In this document: one piece after another, positions 6,919-13,903 of the stretch | How the letters are laid out: each line of letters starts with the position of its first letter | How positions within the stretch are numbered: the first letter of the stretch is position 1 | NCBI GenBank assembly: GCA_030152265.1 | Contig: JASLHQ010000099.1 | Coordinates: 1-16,706 of the forward strand | DNA length: 16,706 nt | Reading direction: 5' to 3' | DNA from: Savagea sp. | GTDB taxonomy: Bacteria > Bacillota > Bacilli > Bacillales_A > Planococcaceae | Position numbers and translations under genes: made by a program | The notes under the pieces: generated by a model | Told to the model about the DNA's origin: nothing | Databases searched by the model: none | Seen by the model: only the letters and a program-made list of their open reading frames with translations

Positions 6919-7500
6919 TTATAAATCTTCTTCCTCATCTTCGTCCTCGTCGTCGTAATCATCCTCGTCGTCGAGTTCGAGATCTTCGTCGATTAATTCA
7001 AGACCATCTTCGTCTTCTTCAATGAGATCATCTTCATCGATGTCAGCTTCAGGTTCGATGAATACTTCATCTTCATCCTCATCCTCGTCTTCATCGTCCT
7101 CATCTTCATCTTCGAGGTCTTCTTCGCCTAATTCTTCATAATCTTCTTCAAACACTTCTTCATCTAACAGTTCGTCTTCTTCATATGCTTTTTTCTTCTT
7201 TTTACGAGCTTTTACGACAGGAGCTGTTTCTTCAGCGATTTGGTCGACTGGGTACCATTCGCGAAGTCCCCATAAGCCGTCGCTCAAAGCTAAGAAGCGA
7301 CCGTCAATATTCATATCCGTATAAAATTGAAGTTTCTTTTGATCCATCTCTTTAATCGTAAATCCTGTTAGACGACGAATGTCATCGAATAAATCTTGTA
7401 CAGTTATAGGTTCTTTGTTGCTCGTTAAAAGAACATAAGCTAAATCGATTAGTGATTCTTCTTTAAGTTGTTTTTTCGTCATGTTCGTAATATCCATCAT
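6919..7500 (-). CDS. rpoE: DNA-directed RNA polymerase delta subunit
   Basis: A 193-residue delta factor, the Gram-positive RNA polymerase subunit that aids promoter selectivity and recycling of the core enzyme. Residues about 10-90 form the HARE-HTH domain, with the conserved QFYTDMNIDGRFLALSD and WGLREWYP. A basic patch (KARKKKKK, about 97-104) links to a disordered tail (107-193) made almost only of Asp and Glu. B. subtilis delta is about 173 residues, so the extra length is in the tail. The ATG at 7500 has GAAAGGAC upstream; the next ATG (7497) is less well spaced. Here it lies upstream of pyrG on the minus strand and has its own promoter, instead of ending the fad operon. Confidence 0.92.
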   Translation of the reverse strand: MMDITNMTKKQLKEESLIDLAYVLLTSNKEPITVQDLFDDIRRLTGFTIKEMDQKKLQFYTDMNIDGRFLALSDGLWGLREWYPVDQIAEETAPVVKARKKKKKAYEEDELLDEEVFEEDYEELGEEDLEDEDEDDEDEDEDEDEVFIEPEADIDEDDLIEEDEDGLELIDEDLELDDEDDYDDEDEDEEEDL

Positions 7501-7583
7501 ATACGTGCACGTCCTTTCTCATTCAAACAAGTTCGCATCGATTTCGTATATGCGAGGCGCTGTTCATTTAAAGCGCAACTTAC

Positions 7584-7589
7584 ATTATA
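7584..7589 (-). promoter_or_regulatory. -10 element of the rpoE promoter
   Basis: A perfect TATAAT on the minus strand lies about 85 bases upstream of rpoE. No good -35 box is seen at 16-18 bases (the best is a weak TAGCAC). It follows a T-run that closes the upstream gene's likely terminator. Confidence 0.5.
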
Positions 7590-7592
7590 TAC

Positions 7593-7615
7593 AAAAAATA
7601 GCCTCATGTGCTACT
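7593..7615 (-). terminator. Short terminator after the 53-residue membrane protein gene
   Basis: On the minus strand AGTAGC (7615-7610) pairs with GCTATT (7602-7597) around a 7-base loop, and the T-run extends to 7593. The stem is only 6 bp with one G-T pair and overlaps the stop codon, so termination may be partial. Confidence 0.4.
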
Positions 7616-7775
7616 ATCTTTTCTCTTTTTTCATTCGGCGATATTCGGAAATGCTCATGACTCCAAAATAGAGCGCAGCTAAAGAAAATGGGATTGCACC
7701 TAACCCACGATTGTAAAGGAAATAAACTAATACTAAAAAAAATGTAATACTGCTTAAATGGAACAACCATTTCAT
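7614..7775 (-). CDS. Small two-helix membrane protein of unknown function
   Basis: A 53-codon gene on the minus strand starting MKWLFHLSS. It is supported by a good ribosome binding site (AAAGGGG, 7790-7784, 8 bases before the ATG) and a TATAAT at 7804-7799. The product has two hydrophobic segments (about residues 5-21 and 26-42) joined by a short turn containing NRGLGAIP. It ends with a basic tail (SEYRRMKKEKR), so the C-terminus is probably cytoplasmic. I do not recognise the family. It lies between rpoE and the DUF2529 gene, on the same strand. An overlapping 61-residue frame (7585-7770) is less likely because the ribosome binding site is badly placed for it. Confidence 0.7.
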   Translation of the reverse strand: MKWLFHLSSITFFLVLVYFLYNRGLGAIPFSLAALYFGVMSISEYRRMKKEKR

Positions 7776-7798
7776 TGCTGACACCCCTTTATCTTTCC

Positions 7799-7804
7799 AT
7801 TATA
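7799..7804 (-). promoter_or_regulatory. -10 element before the small membrane protein gene
   Basis: A perfect TATAAT on the minus strand, 24 bases upstream of the ATG. No convincing -35 box is present at the usual distance, so this is tentative. Confidence 0.4.
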
Positions 7805-7885
7805 CGCAAAAATCGTCCTTTGCATTTAGTACCATTTTCCCGTTTTTAGAAAGAGATAAACTGGGGGTATTCAAGCGTTAGTTCC

Positions 7886-8404
7886 TTACATTTCAAAATC
7901 GAGCAACATTTCGTCCATCATTTGTTTCATCGCTTCGAAAATGAAGAGAGTCGCGATTAAATCGACATAAACGGTACGGTCACCTGTTTCAGTCGGCAAC
8001 AGTCCGCGTGTAATAGCGGTAGAGACGTACGTGTATGCCCACTGAGCGAGAGCATCGTCTTCCTCTTTCGCGCTCGCAATGACGGCGAACGGGATGAACG
8101 CATCGTGAAGTTGTTTCGCAAGCTGTAACGCTTCTTCAGGATGTTCCCGTTTACTCATGATAAGTACGCGATCGGTATGATGAAATTCCATTCCTTTTTC
8201 ATACGGTATGACCGATTGCATTTTTTCTTCGCCGAGTTGTGCACGCATCGTGACGGCAGCGAGTTCATCTACGCCGTAAAAGATGATGCGTCCATCGCTT
8301 GCGAGTGCTTGTGCGAGTAAGCGAGCAGTCTCTTCAATCGAGAATTGTTCGCGTTCGGCAAGACGCGTTAAAAGTCCGGACAATTGTGTCGTTAACATTT
8401 TCAT
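7886..8404 (-). CDS. DUF2529 (YwjG-like) protein, SIS-like fold suspected
   Basis: A 172-residue protein beginning MKMLTTQLSGLLTR. It resembles the YwjG/DUF2529 family found next to pyrG and fba in Bacillales. The middle has GRIIFYGVDEL, VLIMSKREHPEEALQLAKQL and FAVIASA, an alternating beta/alpha pattern compatible with a sugar-isomerase (SIS) type fold. No enzymatic activity is established to my knowledge. The ATG at 8404 is chosen because AGAGGTG lies 6 bases upstream. The in-frame ATG at 8425 has no ribosome binding site and would make the Shine-Dalgarno coding. It is divergent from fba. In B. subtilis spo0F lies between these two genes; here it is missing. Confidence 0.8.
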   Translation of the reverse strand: MKMLTTQLSGLLTRLAEREQFSIEETARLLAQALASDGRIIFYGVDELAAVTMRAQLGEEKMQSVIPYEKGMEFHHTDRVLIMSKREHPEEALQLAKQLHDAFIPFAVIASAKEEDDALAQWAYTYVSTAITRGLLPTETGDRTVYVDLIATLFIFEAMKQMMDEMLLDFEM

Positions 8405-8477
8405 TGTAGTCACCTCTTTAGCCATTGTAGTCAAAAGCGCTACAAAAGAAAATGAAAACATGTACGAGTAGTCAAAA
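8402..8477. repeat. Repeated GTAGTCA element and inverted repeat between DUF2529 gene and fba
   Basis: CATTGTAGTCA occurs twice (8402-8412 and 8423-8433). GTAGTCAAAA occurs twice (8427-8436 in the form TGTAGTCAAAA, and 8468-8477). The middle copy is also the left arm of an inverted repeat TTGTAG-N9-CTACAA (8425-8445). The last copy covers the -35 box of fba. It could be an operator shared by the divergent genes; function is unproven. Confidence 0.4.
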
Positions 8478-8497
8478 CACCGCATATTTGATATGAT
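8469..8497 (+). promoter_or_regulatory. fba promoter
   Basis: TAGTCA (8469-8474), a 17-base spacer, then TATGAT (8492-8497) preceded by TGA (8489-8491), giving an extended -10. The predicted start near 8504 leaves a leader of about 50 bases. GAGGAGG lies at 8539-8545 ahead of the ATG. No Spo0F gene or other reading frame occupies the region 8405-8555. Confidence 0.6.
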
Positions 8498-8555
8498 AAG
8501 AACGAAATGCTGAACTGAAAAGTTGATGAACAAACTTTGAGGAGGAATTTAAAAA

Positions 8556-9413
8556 ATGGCACTTGAATCAATGAAAGATATGATGATTAAAGCGAAAAAA
8601 GAAGGCTATGCAATCGGCCAATTTAACTTAAACAACTTAGAATATACACAAGCGATTTTACAAGCGGCAGAAGAAGAGCAATCACCGGTCATTTTAGGGG
8701 TATCTGAAGGAGCAGCACGTTATATGAGCGGCTTCAAAACAGTCGTAAACATGGTAAAAGGTTTGATGGAAGACTTGAACATTACAGTTCCTGTTGCGAT
8801 TCACCTCGACCACGGTTCAAGCTTCGAAAAGTGTAAAGAAGCGATTGACGCAGGTTTCACATCGGTCATGATTGACGCTTCAAGCCAACCGTTCGAAGAG
8901 AACGTTCGCATTACGAAAGAAGTTGTCGACTATGCGCACGCAAAAGGCGTATCGGTTGAAGCGGAACTCGGCGTTGTCGGAGGTCAGGAAGACGATGTCA
9001 TCGCAGACGGTGTCATTTATGCAGATCCAGCAGAATGTAAAGAGCTCGTTGACCGCACGGGTATCGACTGCTTAGCACCAGCGCTCGGTTCTGTTCACGG
9101 TCCATACAAAGGGGAGCCGAACTTAGGATTTAAAGAGATGGAAGAAATTTCATCACAATCGGACTTACCACTCGTATTGCACGGTGGAACAGGTATTCCA
9201 TTGAAAGATATTCAACGTTCAATTTCACTCGGAACAGCAAAAATTAACGTCAACACAGAAAACCAAATCGAAGGAACGAAAACAGTACGTGAAGTTCTTG
9301 CGAATGATACAGAAGTGTATGACCCACGTAAATATTTAGGTCCAATGCGCGAAACGATTAAACAAACGGTAATCGGCAAAATGCGCGAATTTGGTAGTTC
9401 ACAAAAAGCATAA
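8556..9413 (+). CDS. fba: Class II fructose-1,6-bisphosphate aldolase
   Basis: A 285-residue zinc-dependent aldolase that cleaves fructose 1,6-bisphosphate to glyceraldehyde 3-phosphate and dihydroxyacetone phosphate, in both glycolysis and gluconeogenesis. Asp85 (catalytic) and His86 (zinc) lie in HLDHGSS. The other zinc ligands are His181 in SVHGPYKGEPNLGF and His209 in VLHGGTG. GTAKINVNTENQ binds phosphate, and the ending YDPRKYLGP...GKMREFGS is typical of Bacillus FbaA. The loop reads DASSQPFEEN where B. subtilis has DASHHPFEEN (recalled); this is a variable position in the family. It has its own promoter and a terminator, so it is mostly monocistronic. glpX, the opposing phosphatase of the same pathway, lies two genes on. 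Confidence 0.95.
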   Translation: MALESMKDMMIKAKKEGYAIGQFNLNNLEYTQAILQAAEEEQSPVILGVSEGAARYMSGFKTVVNMVKGLMEDLNITVPVAIHLDHGSSFEKCKEAIDAGFTSVMIDASSQPFEENVRITKEVVDYAHAKGVSVEAELGVVGGQEDDVIADGVIYADPAECKELVDRTGIDCLAPALGSVHGPYKGEPNLGFKEMEEISSQSDLPLVLHGGTGIPLKDIQRSISLGTAKINVNTENQIEGTKTVREVLANDTEVYDPRKYLGPMRETIKQTVIGKMREFGSSQKA

Positions 9414-9425
9414 GACGAAAGTAAG

Positions 9426-9469
9426 AGGAGAGGCGCAAGGAATTCATTTCTTGCGAGTCTCCTTCTTTT
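9426..9469 (+). terminator. Terminator after fba
   Basis: AGGAGA-GG-CGCAAG (9426-9439) pairs with CTTGCG-AG-TCTCCT (9450-9463) with two central mismatches and a 10-base loop. The tail is TCTTTT. No separate promoter is visible before the next gene, so some read-through to fsa is likely. Confidence 0.75.
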
Positions 9470-9493
9470 CCATTTCAGAAGGAGGAATTGTTC

Positions 9494-10138
9494 ATGCGTA
9501 TTTTTATCGATACAGCGAACTTACAACATATTAAAGAAGCACATCAATTAGGAATTATTGCAGGGGTGACGACGAACCCATCACTCGTCGCGAAAGAGAA
9601 CGTCTCATTCCATGACCGTTTAAAAGAAATTGCGGCGCTCGGTTTTGAGTCGGTGAGCGGAGAAGTGATTGCACTCGACGCAAAAGGAATGATTGAAGAA
9701 GGACGCGAACTTGCAGCGCTCGCACCGAACATTACGGTGAAATTACCGATGACACCAGCAGGAATGGAAGCTTGTTCGACGTTGACGAAAGAAGGCATTA
9801 AGACGAACGTTACGCTCATTTTCAGTGCGAATCAAGCCCTTCTCGCAGCGCGTGCAGGAGCGACGTACGTATCACCATTTATCGGTCGTCTCGATGACAT
9901 CGGTCAAAATGGGGTAGAGTTAATTGAAGAAATTGCGACGATTTTTGCGATTCACGACATCGATACGCAAATTATCGCAGCGTCAATCCGTCATCCACAA
10001 CATTTCACACAAGCAGCTTTAGCGGGCGCGCATATTGCGACGACACCTTACAATGTCATTCAACAATTGTTCAACCATCCGTTAACGACAGCGGGAATTG
10101 AGCAGTTCGTCAAAGACTGGGAAGGTCGAACAGTTTAA
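9494..10138 (+). CDS. fsa: Transaldolase / fructose-6-phosphate aldolase-like protein
   Basis: A 214-residue member of the short transaldolase (TalC/FSA) family, a TIM barrel of the pentose phosphate pathway. The Schiff-base lysine is Lys83 in ITVKLPMTPAG. Other marks are FIDTANL, GVTTNPSLV, KTNVTLIFSANQA and SPFIGRLDDIG. Whether it acts as a transaldolase or an FSA cannot be told from sequence; the Bacillus relative (YwjH) is usually called a transaldolase. I start at the ATG at 9494, which has GGAGG 8 bases upstream. A TTG at 9488 would be too close to that site. Its TAA is followed with no gap by the murA ATG. Confidence 0.88.
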   Translation: MRIFIDTANLQHIKEAHQLGIIAGVTTNPSLVAKENVSFHDRLKEIAALGFESVSGEVIALDAKGMIEEGRELAALAPNITVKLPMTPAGMEACSTLTKEGIKTNVTLIFSANQALLAARAGATYVSPFIGRLDDIGQNGVELIEEIATIFAIHDIDTQIIAASIRHPQHFTQAALAGAHIATTPYNVIQQLFNHPLTTAGIEQFVKDWEGRTV

Positions 10139-11407
10139 ATGAGCGAGTACGTATATAAAATTACAGGGGGACGTCCATTATCAGGAACGATTAAAGTGAG
10201 TGGAGCTAAAAATAGTGCAGTCGCACTCATTCCAGCAGCTTTGCTTGCAGATTCTCCTGTGACGATCGACGGTTTACCTGAAATATCAGATGTGCACACA
10301 CTCCAACGTTTATTAGAACAAATTGGCGCTCCTTCAACGTTTGAAGACGGTGTCATGACGATCGACCCTTCTGAAGTGGAAGAGATGGCTTTACCGAATG
10401 GCGACATTAAAAAAATGCGCGCATCCTACTATTTAATGGGTGCGATGCTCGGTCGTTTTAAACGTGCCGTCATCGGTTTACCTGGAGGTTGTCCGTTAGG
10501 GCCACGTCCGATCGACCAACATATTAAAGGGTTTGAAGCGCTCGGTGCGAAAGTGACGAACGAGCACGGCTCGATTTATTTGCGTGCGGATGAATTGATC
10601 GGTGCGAAAATTTATTTGGACGTCGCAAGCGTAGGAGCTACGATTAACATTATGTTAGCTGCTGTCCGTGCGAAAGGGCAAACGATTATCGAAAACGCAG
10701 CGAAAGAGCCAGAAATTATCGATGTTGCGACGTTGTTGTCGAACATGGGAGCGGACATTAAAGGTGCAGGGACGAATGTCATCCGCATTAACGGTGTCGA
10801 TAAGTTGACAGGGACGCGTCATACAATTATTCCAGACCGCATCGAAGCGGGAACGTACATGATTATGGCGGCAGCACTCGGACAAGGTGTGACAGTCGAC
10901 AATGTCATTCCGCTCCATATGGAAGCATTGACGGCAAAATTGCGCGAGCTCGGTGTAGAAGTGATCGAGCGAGAAGAACAAATTTACATTCCAGAACGCA
11001 ATCAACCACTTCAAGCTGTCAATTTAAAGACGCTCGTTTACCCTGGATTCCCGACAGATTTACAACAGCCGTTCAGCGTCTTATTAACGCAAGCGGAAGG
11101 TTCATCTGTCGTCACTGAAACGATTTATCCAGCACGTTTTAAACAAATTGACGAATTGAAACGGATGAACGTTAAAGGAAAAGTCGAAGGAAACTCAGCC
11201 ATTATTAATGGTCCTGCAAAGCTCGACGGTACGATTGTGCGAGCATCCGACTTGCGAGCGGGAGCAGCGCTCGTTTTAGCCGGCTTGCTGGCGGAAGGAA
11301 CGACGACGGTGGAAGATATTTATCATATTGAACGAGGATATAGTGACTTAATTGATAAGCTTAATGCATTAGGTGCAAATATTCGTCGTGAAAAAAAGAG
11401 CGAGTAG
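10139..11407 (+). CDS. murA: UDP-N-acetylglucosamine 1-carboxyvinyltransferase (second MurA type, MurZ/MurAB)
   Basis: A 422-residue enzyme for the first committed step of peptidoglycan synthesis, adding enolpyruvate from phosphoenolpyruvate to UDP-GlcNAc in the cytoplasm. Lys24 in SGAKNS, catalytic Cys118 in PGGCPLGPRPIDQH (the fosfomycin target), PTDLQQP and the RGYSDL arginine are present. Position beside fba, fsa and glpX matches B. subtilis murAB/murZ rather than murAA, so a second murA probably exists elsewhere (inference). The segment RMNVKGKVEGN differs from the usual RMGA.IKVEGR. The ATG directly follows the fsa stop. The nearest ribosome binding site (GGGAAGG) is about 13 bases away, so translation is probably coupled to fsa. 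Confidence 0.93.
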   Translation: MSEYVYKITGGRPLSGTIKVSGAKNSAVALIPAALLADSPVTIDGLPEISDVHTLQRLLEQIGAPSTFEDGVMTIDPSEVEEMALPNGDIKKMRASYYLMGAMLGRFKRAVIGLPGGCPLGPRPIDQHIKGFEALGAKVTNEHGSIYLRADELIGAKIYLDVASVGATINIMLAAVRAKGQTIIENAAKEPEIIDVATLLSNMGADIKGAGTNVIRINGVDKLTGTRHTIIPDRIEAGTYMIMAAALGQGVTVDNVIPLHMEALTAKLRELGVEVIEREEQIYIPERNQPLQAVNLKTLVYPGFPTDLQQPFSVLLTQAEGSSVVTETIYPARFKQIDELKRMNVKGKVEGNSAIINGPAKLDGTIVRASDLRAGAALVLAGLLAEGTTTVEDIYHIERGYSDLIDKLNALGANIRREKKSE

Positions 11408-11431
11408 TACATGCGGAATGATGGAAGACTA

Positions 11432-11440
11432 TGGTATAAT
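11432..11440 (+). promoter_or_regulatory. Extended -10 promoter of glpX
   Basis: TGGTATAAT, a perfect extended -10, lies 47 bases before the glpX ATG. The -35 region is poor, which is tolerated by extended -10 promoters. No terminator separates murA from glpX, so read-through also feeds glpX. Confidence 0.6.
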
Positions 11441-11487
11441 AAATAGAACTGAAAAATTAAGACCGTGAAACGGGAGGCAAACATTCA

Positions 11488-12456
11488 ATGGAAAGAAGTT
11501 TATCAATGGAACTTGTACGCGTCACAGAGGCAGCAGCGGTAGCAGCAGCGCGCTGGATGGGACGAGGACTGAAGAACGAAGCAGACGATGCAGCGACTAC
11601 AGCGATGCGCCACGTATTTGACACGATTCCGATGGAAGGAGTCGTCGTTATCGGTGAAGGTGAAATGGACGAAGCACCGATGCTTTACATCGGGGAAGAA
11701 CTCGGACAATCACCAGGACCAGCTGTCGATATTGCGGTAGACCCACTTGAAGGGACGAATATCGTCGCACGTGGAGGATGGAACGCACTCGCAGTCATTG
11801 CCATTGCAGACCGTGGAAACTTACTTCACGCACCGGACATGTACATGAACAAAATTGCAGTCGGGCCAGAAGCAGTTGGCAAAATCGACATTAACGCATC
11901 CGTTACAGAAAACTTGCATGCGGTAGCAAAAGCGAAAAACAAAAATATCGAAGACGTCGTAGCGACAATTTTAAACCGTCCGCGTCACGAAGCGATCATT
12001 GAAGAAATTCGCGCAACAGGAGCACGCATTAAGTTAATTCAAGATGGTGACGTAGCAGCAGCGATCAACACAGCGTTCGACAACACAGGGATCGATATTT
12101 TATTCGGCTACGGTGGCGCACCAGAAGGCGTGCTCGCAGCAGTCGGTATGAAAACACTCGGCGGTGAAATCATTGGTAAACTCGCTCCATCTTCAAAAGC
12201 AGAAGAAGAACGTTGTGAGCGTATGGGACTCGACATCGACAAAATTTTAACGATGGACGACTTCGTCAAAGGTGACGACGCGATTTTCGCGGCGACAGGA
12301 GTTACAGACGGAGAGCTTTTACGAGGTGTTCAATTTAAAGGCGGATTTAGCTCGACGCATTCCCTCGTCATGCGTTCAAAATCAGGAACGATTCGTTTCG
12401 TCGAAGGACGTCACAGCATGAAGAAAAAACCACTTCTCGTTGTAGAAGACAATTAA
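11488..12456 (+). CDS. glpX: Fructose-1,6-bisphosphatase class II
   Basis: A 322-residue GlpX-type phosphatase that hydrolyses fructose 1,6-bisphosphate to fructose 6-phosphate in gluconeogenesis. Metal and catalytic residues of the family are visible: Asp33 in EADDAAT, Glu57 in GEGEMDEAPML, and Asp85/Glu88 in DPLEGT. GGWNALAV, GDVAAAINTAF, GYGGAPEG and AATGVTDGELL follow the usual order. GGGAGG lies 10 bases before the ATG. Its nearness to fba and fsa groups carbon-flow enzymes around fructose phosphates. A terminator follows. Confidence 0.94.
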   Translation: MERSLSMELVRVTEAAAVAAARWMGRGLKNEADDAATTAMRHVFDTIPMEGVVVIGEGEMDEAPMLYIGEELGQSPGPAVDIAVDPLEGTNIVARGGWNALAVIAIADRGNLLHAPDMYMNKIAVGPEAVGKIDINASVTENLHAVAKAKNKNIEDVVATILNRPRHEAIIEEIRATGARIKLIQDGDVAAAINTAFDNTGIDILFGYGGAPEGVLAAVGMKTLGGEIIGKLAPSSKAEEERCERMGLDIDKILTMDDFVKGDDAIFAATGVTDGELLRGVQFKGGFSSTHSLVMRSKSGTIRFVEGRHSMKKKPLLVVEDN

Positions 12457-12478
12457 TCGCAATAATGACACATATGAG

Positions 12479-12517
12479 AAGACAAAGTCCACGGTTGACT
12501 TTGTCTTTCCCTATTTT
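12479..12517 (+). terminator. Terminator after glpX
   Basis: AAGACAAAGTC (12479-12489) pairs perfectly over 11 bp with GACTTTGTCTT (12497-12507) around a 7-base loop. The tail TTCCCTATTTT is imperfect. Confidence 0.8.
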
Positions 12518-12522
12518 AGAAC
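12495..12522 (+). promoter_or_regulatory. Possible rho promoter embedded in the glpX terminator
   Basis: TTGACT (12495-12500) in the terminator loop and 3' arm is followed after 16 bases by TAGAAC (12517-12522). This would give a leader of about 30 bases before rho. It is the best candidate in the gap but only moderate. Confidence 0.35.
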
Positions 12523-12558
12523 CGTACATAAATGACATAGAAAAGGTGTGATCAATCA

Positions 12559-13842
12559 ATGGCTCAATTAACGATCGCCGCACTTGAAGCGATGACTTTA
12601 AAAGAATTGTATGAACTCGCTAAAAAATATAAAGTATCGTACTACGCAAAACTGACGAAAAAAGAACTCATCTTCTCCATTTTAAAATCGCGAGCAGAAC
12701 AAGAAGGTTATTTCTTCATGGAAGGCGTGCTTGAAATTATTCAATCGGAAGGGTACGGATTTTTACGTCCGATCAACTACTCATCAAGCTCGGAAGATAT
12801 TTACATTTCAGCTTCCCAAATTCGACGTTTTGAATTGCGTAACGGAGATAAAGTATCAGGAAAAGTGAGACCACCGAAAGAGAACGAACGATACTACGGC
12901 TTGCTTCAAGTTGAAGCAGTGAATGGTCAAAATCCTGAAACAGCCCGCGAACGCGTCCACTTCCCAGCACTTACTCCTCTTTACCCTGACCGTCAAATAA
13001 AACTCGAAACGACACCGAATCGCTTATCAACACGCATTATGGACCTCGTCTCACCTGTCGGATTTGGACAGCGTGGCTTAATTGTGGCGCCTCCGAAAGC
13101 AGGAAAGACGATGCTCATTAAAGAGATTGCAAATGCGATTACGACGAATCACCCAGAAGCGGAATTAATCGTCCTACTTATCGATGAACGCCCAGAAGAA
13201 GTGACAGATATCGAGCGTTCGGTCAATGCGGACGTCGTTAGCTCGACATTCGATGAAGTGCCAGAAAACCATGTGAAAGTGACAGAGCTCGTTTTAGAAC
13301 GCGCGATGCGTCTCGTCGAACATAAACGTGACGTCGTCATTTTAATGGACTCGATTACACGTCTCGCACGCGCATACAACTTAGTCATTCCACCGAGTGG
13401 CCGTACGTTGTCAGGAGGGATCGACCCTGCCGCTTTCCACCGTCCGAAACGTTTCTTCGGAGCGGCGCGTAACTTAGAAGAAGGCGGAAGCTTAACGATT
13501 TTAGCGACGGCGCTCGTCGACACAGGTTCACGCATGGATGAAGTCATTTACGAAGAATTTAAAGGGACGGGCAATATGGAACTGCATCTCGACCGTCATC
13601 TTGCCGAACGCCGTATTTTCCCAGCGCTCGACATTCGTCGCTCAGGAACACGAAAAGAAGAATTGCTCATCGAAAAAGATCAGCTCGATAAACTGTGGGC
13701 AATTCGTAAAACGTTCTCAGACTCACCAGACTTTACAGAACGCTTTTTACGCGCTTTACGTCAGACGAAAACGAATGAAGAATTTTTCAACAATTTGAAT
13801 GAAAAAATGAAAGCGCAGCGCAACGGAAAGGGTCTCATTTAA
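12559..13842 (+). CDS. rho: Transcription termination factor Rho
   Basis: A 427-residue hexameric RNA-dependent ATPase that ends transcription. The N-terminal Rho-N helices (LKELYELAKKYKVSYY..LTKKELI) are followed by the cold-shock-like RNA-binding domain (EGYGFLRPINY, ISASQIRRFELRNGDKV, YYGLLQVEAVNG). The ATPase core has Walker A APPKAGKT (177-184), LIDERPEEVTDIERS, the Walker B ILMDSITRLARAYN and the R-loop SGTRKEELL. No insertion is present in the N-terminal part, unlike actinobacterial Rho. AAGGTG lies 10 bases before the ATG. Gene order glpX-rho-rpmE-tdk matches Bacillales. No intrinsic terminator follows the stop. Confidence 0.96.
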   Translation: MAQLTIAALEAMTLKELYELAKKYKVSYYAKLTKKELIFSILKSRAEQEGYFFMEGVLEIIQSEGYGFLRPINYSSSSEDIYISASQIRRFELRNGDKVSGKVRPPKENERYYGLLQVEAVNGQNPETARERVHFPALTPLYPDRQIKLETTPNRLSTRIMDLVSPVGFGQRGLIVAPPKAGKTMLIKEIANAITTNHPEAELIVLLIDERPEEVTDIERSVNADVVSSTFDEVPENHVKVTELVLERAMRLVEHKRDVVILMDSITRLARAYNLVIPPSGRTLSGGIDPAAFHRPKRFFGAARNLEEGGSLTILATALVDTGSRMDEVIYEEFKGTGNMELHLDRHLAERRIFPALDIRRSGTRKEELLIEKDQLDKLWAIRKTFSDSPDFTERFLRALRQTKTNEEFFNNLNEKMKAQRNGKGLI

Positions 13843-13868
13843 CTGGTAACAAATTGAAAACAAAGGAC

Positions 13869-13897
13869 TTGTCAAAAACAAAAAATCTTGCTATAAT
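13869..13897 (+). promoter_or_regulatory. rpmE promoter
   Basis: TTGTCA (13869-13874), a 17-base A-rich spacer and a perfect TATAAT (13892-13897). It is one of the best promoter matches in the window. The predicted start near 13904 gives an unusually long (about 140-base) leader for a 69-codon gene. Confidence 0.85.
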
Positions 13898-13903
13898 TTT
13901 CGA

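Noticed and set aside
7069..7113. Tandem DNA repeat or CRISPR-like array in rpoE
   Set aside because: The TCATCCTCG-like repetition is explained by the acidic codons of the delta subunit tail. There are no spacers or regular units.
7585..7770. 61-residue minus-strand frame overlapping the small membrane protein gene
   Set aside because: Its ATG is 13 bases from the ribosome binding site, and its product lacks the orderly hydrophobic/basic layout of the 53-residue frame.
8432..8445. CcpA (cre) site near fba
   Set aside because: CAAAAGCGCTACAA has the central AGCG but lacks the conserved outer TG and CA positions. The TTGTAG/CTACAA symmetry describes it better.
9488..9493. TTG start giving fsa two extra residues
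   Set aside because: It begins only two bases after GGAGG, while the ATG at 9494 is properly spaced.
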